From positions 1-10,307 of the forward strand of contig JAQVUC010000017.1 in NCBI GenBank assembly GCA_028699715.1: a stretch of 10,307 nucleotides of DNA, written 5' to 3'. The notes beneath the pieces are model-generated. The model did no database searches. It was not told the DNA's origin and saw nothing but the letters and a program-made list of their open reading frames with translations. Source of the DNA: Anaerolineaceae bacterium. Lineage in GTDB: Bacteria > Chloroflexota > Anaerolineae > Anaerolineales > Anaerolineaceae. Numbering within the stretch: the first letter of the stretch is position 1; every line of letters begins with the position of its first letter. Below are positions 6,444 through 10,307 of the stretch, in pieces. The position numbers and the translations under genes were made by a program.

Positions 6444-8399
6444 TTAGGCAACATTATTCTTGTAGAGGGGTCTGAAGTCATTGACCCAGACCGCCAGGTA
6501 ATGGCGCACTTTGAGGCGGTGCTCGTCATTGCTGAAGACAGCCGGGGAAAGCTCATCGCCGGCAATAAAGATCTCCGGAGCCAGCCCAAAACGCTCGCCC
6601 ACAAAGATGGCCGGGGCAACACGTGGATCGCAGGCTGCCGCCCAGTCATTAGCATCGGTCCATTCCGGCACAACCAGCGGGACAGCGCTGCCTTTGAGCA
6701 CATTGTCATAGACATAATCCGCTTCCCTGACCAGGGCACCGATGCAAATTTGCAGAGCGGTTTTTTGCAGCGCGCGGGGGACCAGGATGAACTTGGGGTT
6801 GACCGCCATCTGAGGACCGCTACCATAATAGCCCAGGGAATTTTTGATCAGCATGGGCTGGCTGTAGACTTTGGCACTGACCACATCCCAGTTGTCCGCG
6901 CTGAGTGCCAGGGTGCCCAAATTGGCATGCCCGCCTTCAGCGCTGACCGGCTCAAAGTTAAAGAGAGCCTCGCCATTCCTCAAATTTGGACCGGTACCTA
7001 GATTGACAGTAAAGATCTCAGCCACCAGGCGGGAAATTTTACGCATGCCCGCTGAAGCCAATTCACGGGCATAAGCGCGCAGCTTGCGGGTTTCATCCCG
7101 GTCGATCAGTTCCAGAGTCAGGGGGATGTAGCCACCGTACTTTTTGAAAGTAGCGATCTCGGGTGAATCGCCGACCTGCAGTTCAGGATAAGTTTCGCCT
7201 TCAGCTATGCTGGGCAGATCGCCAACGGTGCCAATCAGCGTGCCGGTAATGTCGTGCAGGCTGTTGAAGTGTTCCTGGACTGTGACGTCCTTCCACCAGT
7301 CATAGCCGGCCTTGCCTAATTCATCCCAGGTGTTGCTGACCAGTTTGTTAAGGCTGTTCTTGACCAGCCCGGAAAAATCGGCCGTGGTTGCCAGGCGGGC
7401 TCGTTCAGGAAAGTAACCGCCGTGCAAGTCATAATCCCCGGTCAGGGTCAGGTAGAGTTCACGGATACCAGAAAGTTTGGCAACGGAAGCTCCAGCCAGG
7501 CTTTTCTCCCGCGGGGCGCCGAGCAGGTCGTCCACGGCTGCCTGCAAGCGTTCACCTGGTTCAAGCATGCCTTCAACGCGGGCTGGTCCTTTGACCACGC
7601 TTGTCCCTTCCAGGTCGCTCAAAAGGGTATGGGCTTCACGCAGGGCGCTTTGCAGCTCCGCCGGCGCAAACACGCGATTCTGAAATTGTTTGCGGATGCT
7701 TACCTTGAAGCCCTGAGGCAGGTTTGTATTGGCCAGGCTACTTTCCAAAAGGAAAGCACTCATATGTTCGCGCATTTGACGCATTTCTGAAAGCTGGGCT
7801 TCCAGGCTTTTGGTTTCAGCTGTCAGGCTGGGTTTCTCCTCCAACTGCAGTGAAGTGTTGATTTCGGTTTGGGTGCTTGTCGTTAAATCAGGCATAGTAA
7901 AGTCTCCTTCGATGATGGGGTTGATTCCGAGTTGATTGAGCGCGCGCAGGAAAATCCCGCCGCGGGCTGGGTTGTAAACCAGGTCGACTGAGTAAATGCG
8001 CAGGATTTTTTCTACCTTTCCTGCCTTGCCTTGAAAGAGTACATCGGCAGAGAAACCAACTTTGACAGCTGGTTCATCTGACTTTTCGAGCACCTGGCGT
8101 CCGATATCTTCCAGCACAGTCGCAGAAGGGCCAAAGGCGCTCAGTTCAGCCCGAACACCCTGGGCGCTTTCATCCCAAACTGGATGGCTCAAAATGCCGG
8201 CGATATCACGCACAGAGCGGGCTTTGAGGCTGTGGTCCACAAAACAATTGACACCGTTCCAGAGGCTGAGGGATTCCCGCAAAACTGCGGAGGGAAACTC
8301 CCATCCATTAGCGGCTCCCGCGGTGATTGCCAGGATCTCAAAGCGTCCGCTTCCGACCGGATTGATTTCCAGTGCCAGACGCTGTCGGCTTTCAGTCAT
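6444..8399 (-). CDS. Fused head-maturation protease / major capsid protein (Mu gpT-like), 651 aa
   Basis: One uninterrupted ORF starting at ATG 8399 with AAAGGAG just upstream. Residues about 1-155 resemble phage head-maturation serine proteases: FVDHS with His56 as the likely catalytic His, VKVGFSADV with Ser117 as the likely nucleophile, and the late IYSVDLVYNPARGG segment (135-148). Residues about 165-310 are a polar, helical linker (coiled-coil-prone near 195-215) that may act as scaffold or be removed. Residues about 311-651 resemble HK97-fold capsid proteins of the Mu gpT kind: YIPLTLELIDRDE (424-436), NLRNGEALF (472-480), a PKFILVPRALQKTA segment (535-548), PAIFVGERFG (596-605) and the closing VRHYLAVWVNDFRPLYKN (631-648). 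Protease and capsid are usually separate genes; fusions are known in some phages. An internal ribosome site and ATG (Met169) mark the domain junction. A self-cleaving polyprotein is inferred. Confidence 0.85.
   Translation of the reverse strand: MTESRQRLALEINPVGSGRFEILAITAGAANGWEFPSAVLRESLSLWNGVNCFVDHSLKARSVRDIAGILSHPVWDESAQGVRAELSAFGPSATVLEDIGRQVLEKSDEPAVKVGFSADVLFQGKAGKVEKILRIYSVDLVYNPARGGIFLRALNQLGINPIIEGDFTMPDLTTSTQTEINTSLQLEEKPSLTAETKSLEAQLSEMRQMREHMSAFLLESSLANTNLPQGFKVSIRKQFQNRVFAPAELQSALREAHTLLSDLEGTSVVKGPARVEGMLEPGERLQAAVDDLLGAPREKSLAGASVAKLSGIRELYLTLTGDYDLHGGYFPERARLATTADFSGLVKNSLNKLVSNTWDELGKAGYDWWKDVTVQEHFNSLHDITGTLIGTVGDLPSIAEGETYPELQVGDSPEIATFKKYGGYIPLTLELIDRDETRKLRAYARELASAGMRKISRLVAEIFTVNLGTGPNLRNGEALFNFEPVSAEGGHANLGTLALSADNWDVVSAKVYSQPMLIKNSLGYYGSGPQMAVNPKFILVPRALQKTALQICIGALVREADYVYDNVLKGSAVPLVVPEWTDANDWAAACDPRVAPAIFVGERFGLAPEIFIAGDELSPAVFSNDEHRLKVRHYLAVWVNDFRPLYKNNVA
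7893..7909 (-). promoter_or_regulatory. Internal ribosome site and ATG inside the protease-capsid ORF
   Basis: On the minus strand AAGGAGA is followed, 8 bases after AAGGAG, by ATG at 7895 (Met169), in frame and exactly between the protease part and the linker/capsid part. The quality equals that of the operon's true start sites. Translation from here would give a 483-residue linker-capsid protein without the protease. Confidence 0.5.
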
Positions 8400-8411
8400 A
8401 AAACTCCTTTC

Positions 8412-8474
8412 CTACTTCTTCATTTCCAAAATCAGCAAGCCGCCCGCCCCACGCGTGACAGCCTGGCTGATCAT
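8412..8474 (-). CDS. Possible 20-codon ORF bridging portal and capsid genes
   Basis: ATG at 8474 overlaps the portal stop as ATGA and reads 20 codons (starting MISQAVTRG, ending ILEMKK) to a TAG at 8412-8414, 12 bases before the capsid start. It would fill the only gap between these two genes and keep ribosomes moving to the capsid ribosome site. No ribosome site of its own is seen. The peptide matches nothing I know and could be a chance reading frame. Confidence 0.3.
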   Translation of the reverse strand: MISQAVTRGAGGLLILEMKK

Positions 8475-9808
8475 TGAGCAAGTAAAGTGTTTTTTGATAC
8501 CTTTGCTTCAGTTTCAGTGGGCAGGCGTTCTCCCATGAAGCGGTAAACCAGGCGCAAAAGTTCCTGCTCGGTGATCAGGCCGCGATCAAACAAATTGGAA
8601 GCCACCTGGTTGACCTGCTGAGCCGCTTCAGCCAGTTCGCGGTTATCCCTGGAGCTGATGTCGCCGCCTTCCACGCGGATGAGCGCCTGGGGGTCAACGC
8701 TTTGATCGACCTGCGCTCTTCTGTTGACGACTACGCGCAAGAGTTCTTCCAGCACAGCGCACAAGAAACGCTGCCGCTCAGCAAAACGGCGATAGGTCGG
8801 GCTGCCGGCGGCTTCGGCCGTGGTCCTGGTGGACGATTCCGGCTCAGCCAGAAAATGCAGTGGCAGCCCCACTCCAGCCGCGATCATTTTCTTGATCGCC
8901 AGGCCATCACTGGATGCGTCCAGGGCTTCCAGTTTGGGCGAGATGACCGACCACTCTTCGCTTTCGTCTGTGACCAAAACAGAACCCGGCGCGGGCGGAT
9001 TAGCGCTCAGCGTTAATTGACGGGTTGATCTTTCGACTTCACTGCCAAAACGAGCCTTGACCACGTAAATAAAAGCGTTGCGGAAGCGGTTGAGACGGAC
9101 GCGGTCTTCCAGCCAGGCGCTGTAGCGGGCAAGCCATTTCAGGACGGGCGTGAGGTCGCCCTCCCCCCATTGGGAGCCGCTGGGTCGGTTGATGGCAAAA
9201 TGCAAGATGACTGCCGGAAAAGCACCACTTCTGCCCAGTGACTCGGTTTTTTGAGCGTAAGCTAGGTAAACTGCCTCTTCTGTTTCTCCCGGTAGACGCA
9301 CGTGGTAACTCAATTCTTGTTCAACATCGTTTTCACGGGAATCGATCCGAGTGATATCAGCCGCAGGCAGGATGCGCACGTAACTCATGCCGCTGTGATC
9401 AGTGCTGAGCAGCAGAAAGAGATTACCGCTGATGCTCAATTCATCAGACATGGCTGTGACGCGCCCCTCCATTTGGTTAAGACGGTGCTGCCAGAACTGG
9501 TTGATAAAATCCTGCGTTAAAAGGTGCGGACAAACAGCCTTGAGTCCGCCTCCGGTGGCATAGTGGGTGGTAAGTTCCACGATGCGCCTGGCTAATGGGT
9601 TGAAGCGCCAGGCATCCAGGCTGTCCTGCATGATGCTTTGTCGGTCATAAGCATCGCGATCCCGCTCAGAACTAAAGTAGGACTGAGTGCCGATGAGAAA
9701 GGTATTTTCCTCCTCAGGGATCGAAAGCGGCAGGCGTTGCTCAAGCTGCTCAGTTTGAGGGGAGGAACTCTGAAACCAGGTTTGGAAACGTTCTTTCAAG
9801 CTGGTCAT
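8471..9808 (-). CDS. Phage portal protein, 445 aa
   Basis: Portal proteins form the 12-subunit ring at one capsid vertex through which DNA is packed and released. The start ATG at 9808 has GGAGG six bases upstream and overlaps the previous stop (ATGA). Marks of the family in order: a Ser/Arg/Asp-rich N-terminus, DAWRFNPLARRIVELTTHYATGGG (65-88, the opening of the portal core), SDELSISGNLFL (121-132), VRILPAADITRI (144-155), HFAINRPSG (203-211), GEGDLTPVLKWL (215-226), an LEDRVRLNRFRNAF helix (233-246), GSVLVTDESEEWSVISP (275-291) and the conserved AAGVGLPLHFLAEPE with TAEAAGSP (310-337), followed by long C-terminal helices. The length is in the usual 400-550 range. The next recognised gene encodes the protease and capsid, the normal partners. 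No terminase is visible, but the upstream sequence is cut. Confidence 0.87.
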   Translation of the reverse strand: MTSLKERFQTWFQSSSPQTEQLEQRLPLSIPEEENTFLIGTQSYFSSERDRDAYDRQSIMQDSLDAWRFNPLARRIVELTTHYATGGGLKAVCPHLLTQDFINQFWQHRLNQMEGRVTAMSDELSISGNLFLLLSTDHSGMSYVRILPAADITRIDSRENDVEQELSYHVRLPGETEEAVYLAYAQKTESLGRSGAFPAVILHFAINRPSGSQWGEGDLTPVLKWLARYSAWLEDRVRLNRFRNAFIYVVKARFGSEVERSTRQLTLSANPPAPGSVLVTDESEEWSVISPKLEALDASSDGLAIKKMIAAGVGLPLHFLAEPESSTRTTAEAAGSPTYRRFAERQRFLCAVLEELLRVVVNRRAQVDQSVDPQALIRVEGGDISSRDNRELAEAAQQVNQVASNLFDRGLITEQELLRLVYRFMGERLPTETEAKVSKNTLLAQ

Positions 9809-10307
9809 GCCCGCACCTCCACATTTATTGCAGCTCCCAAAGCTGCTTTGCCGGCTCTTTTACAGGGTAAGCCATCCAAAGGGCATGCCGCCTCCGGCTG
9901 TGTTCCGCGGCCAAAATAAGCCCACAGTTGCTCCAAACTTCCATTCCAGCGGTTGTAATCCATGTAATGACCCACCCCTCCGATGGCGGGTGCCCGCTGG
10001 GCGGTTTGATGGATCAGCCACTGGCGTACTCCCCGCGGAAGCAAAGGCGGGCAGGGGTATTCTGGGGTGTAAAAGGGCGTCTCCCGGCTGCGGATATACT
10101 GAGCCAACCACCAATCGATCTGCGGCAAATCCTTGATCTCAAGATGCTCGTCGATCCACAAAGCGCGGGAATAGATGATTGGGTAGCGTCCGGTGTCCTG
10201 GCGCAGAACTTCGATAGCCTGGTTGAGCGAATCGGTGATTTGGGCCTTGGACTTGCCCTGGTCTAATTCCAGGTCCAGCACCAGGCGCAGTTTATCAAGG
10301 TCGCTTT
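9805..10307 (-). CDS. GH25-type muramidase (endolysin-like), C-terminal part (5' end outside window)
   Basis: The frame is open to the right edge of the window, so the N-terminus is missing; 166 residues are visible. GH25 enzymes cut the peptidoglycan glycan chain. Visible signs are VLDLELD near the start (Asp11 and Glu13 of the visible part match the D-x-E catalytic strand), GRYPIIYSRALWIDEHL, DWWLAQYIRS, RQWLIHQTAQ and DYNRWNGSLEQLW. These correspond to the late beta strands of the barrel, including the D-x-N near the C-terminus. A short tail (ACPLDGLPCKRAGKAAL) carries two Cys and no known binding domain. It ends with ATGA at the portal start, so it is cotranscribed with the capsid genes. 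Placement upstream of the portal is unusual, because endolysins normally lie at the end of the late operon. It may serve lysis or be a particle-bound wall-degrading enzyme. Confidence 0.8.
   Translation of the reverse strand, partial: SDLDKLRLVLDLELDQGKSKAQITDSLNQAIEVLRQDTGRYPIIYSRALWIDEHLEIKDLPQIDWWLAQYIRSRETPFYTPEYPCPPLLPRGVRQWLIHQTAQRAPAIGGVGHYMDYNRWNGSLEQLWAYFGRGTQPEAACPLDGLPCKRAGKAALGAAINVEVRA

Noticed and set aside
6428..6826. Extension of the 63-aa membrane protein upstream into the capsid gene
   Set aside because: This part reads across the capsid sequence out of frame. The ATG at 6427 has AAGGAG at proper spacing.
6501..7001. 166-codon plus-strand frame opposite the capsid gene
   Set aside because: It is a shadow of the capsid reading frame, with no ribosome site, promoter or recognisable domain.
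7422..7790. 122-codon plus-strand frame opposite the linker part of the capsid ORF
   Set aside because: Antisense shadow with no ribosome site and low-complexity composition.
6444..8399. Encapsulin (host nanocompartment shell) as the capsid protein
   Set aside because: A portal gene and a maturation-protease part accompany it, and the C-terminus resembles gpT-type capsids. This points to a phage head and not to a cargo shell.
8062..8538. 158-codon plus-strand frame spanning protease start and portal end
   Set aside because: It is antisense to two well-supported genes and Ser/Arg-rich as expected of a complement frame.
1..10307. CRISPR arrays, tRNA or rRNA genes, insertion sequences
   Set aside because: No spaced direct repeats, cloverleaf-like sequence, rRNA segment or transposase was seen on either strand.

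Overview
The window holds two unrelated blocks: a short host-type block on the left (about 1-2700) and a densely packed, phage-derived structural cluster on the right (2761-10307, entirely on the minus strand). Strong AAGGAG-type ribosome sites, lipoprotein-type secretion, serpins and a DegV protein together suggest a bacterium of the Chloroflexota (perhaps Anaerolineae). This is an inference from gene content, not from a marker gene.

Left block. Two tandem serpin genes run on the plus strand: the 3' end of one (1-356) and, after a 38-base gap, a complete lipoprotein serpin (395-1744). A clear intrinsic terminator follows (1771-1802). Convergent to them is a full-length DegV-family fatty-acid-binding protein (1824-2672, minus) with its own extended -10 promoter. 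The serpins share the conserved hinge of the reactive-centre loop but differ in the bait region, as expected for paralogues aimed at different proteases.

Right block, in transcription order (high to low coordinates): the 3' part of a GH25-type muramidase gene; a portal protein; a possible 20-codon ORF; a single long ORF joining a head-maturation protease, a helical linker or scaffold and a Mu gpT-like major capsid protein; a 63-residue two-helix membrane protein (holin-like); a 62-residue unknown protein; a 141-residue helical protein (connector candidate); and two large beta-rich proteins of 444 and 494 residues that look like adsorption or baseplate components. Most junctions are 4- or 8-base start/stop overlaps, so the block reads as one translationally coupled operon. 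The main exception is the 60-base gap at 6176-6235, which holds a perfect 15-bp RNA hairpin just upstream of the next ribosome site.

Together these genes could build a capsid shell with a portal and attachment proteins plus lysis functions. I see no terminase, integrase, tail tube, sheath or tape-measure gene. The cluster ends directly against the degV promoter. Genes above 10307 are not visible, so a prophage fragment, a compact prophage or a domesticated, gene-transfer-agent-like particle all remain possible. The points most worth a second look are the protease-capsid fusion with a well-formed internal start site, the operon hairpin, and the jelly-roll domain inserted in the 494-residue protein.
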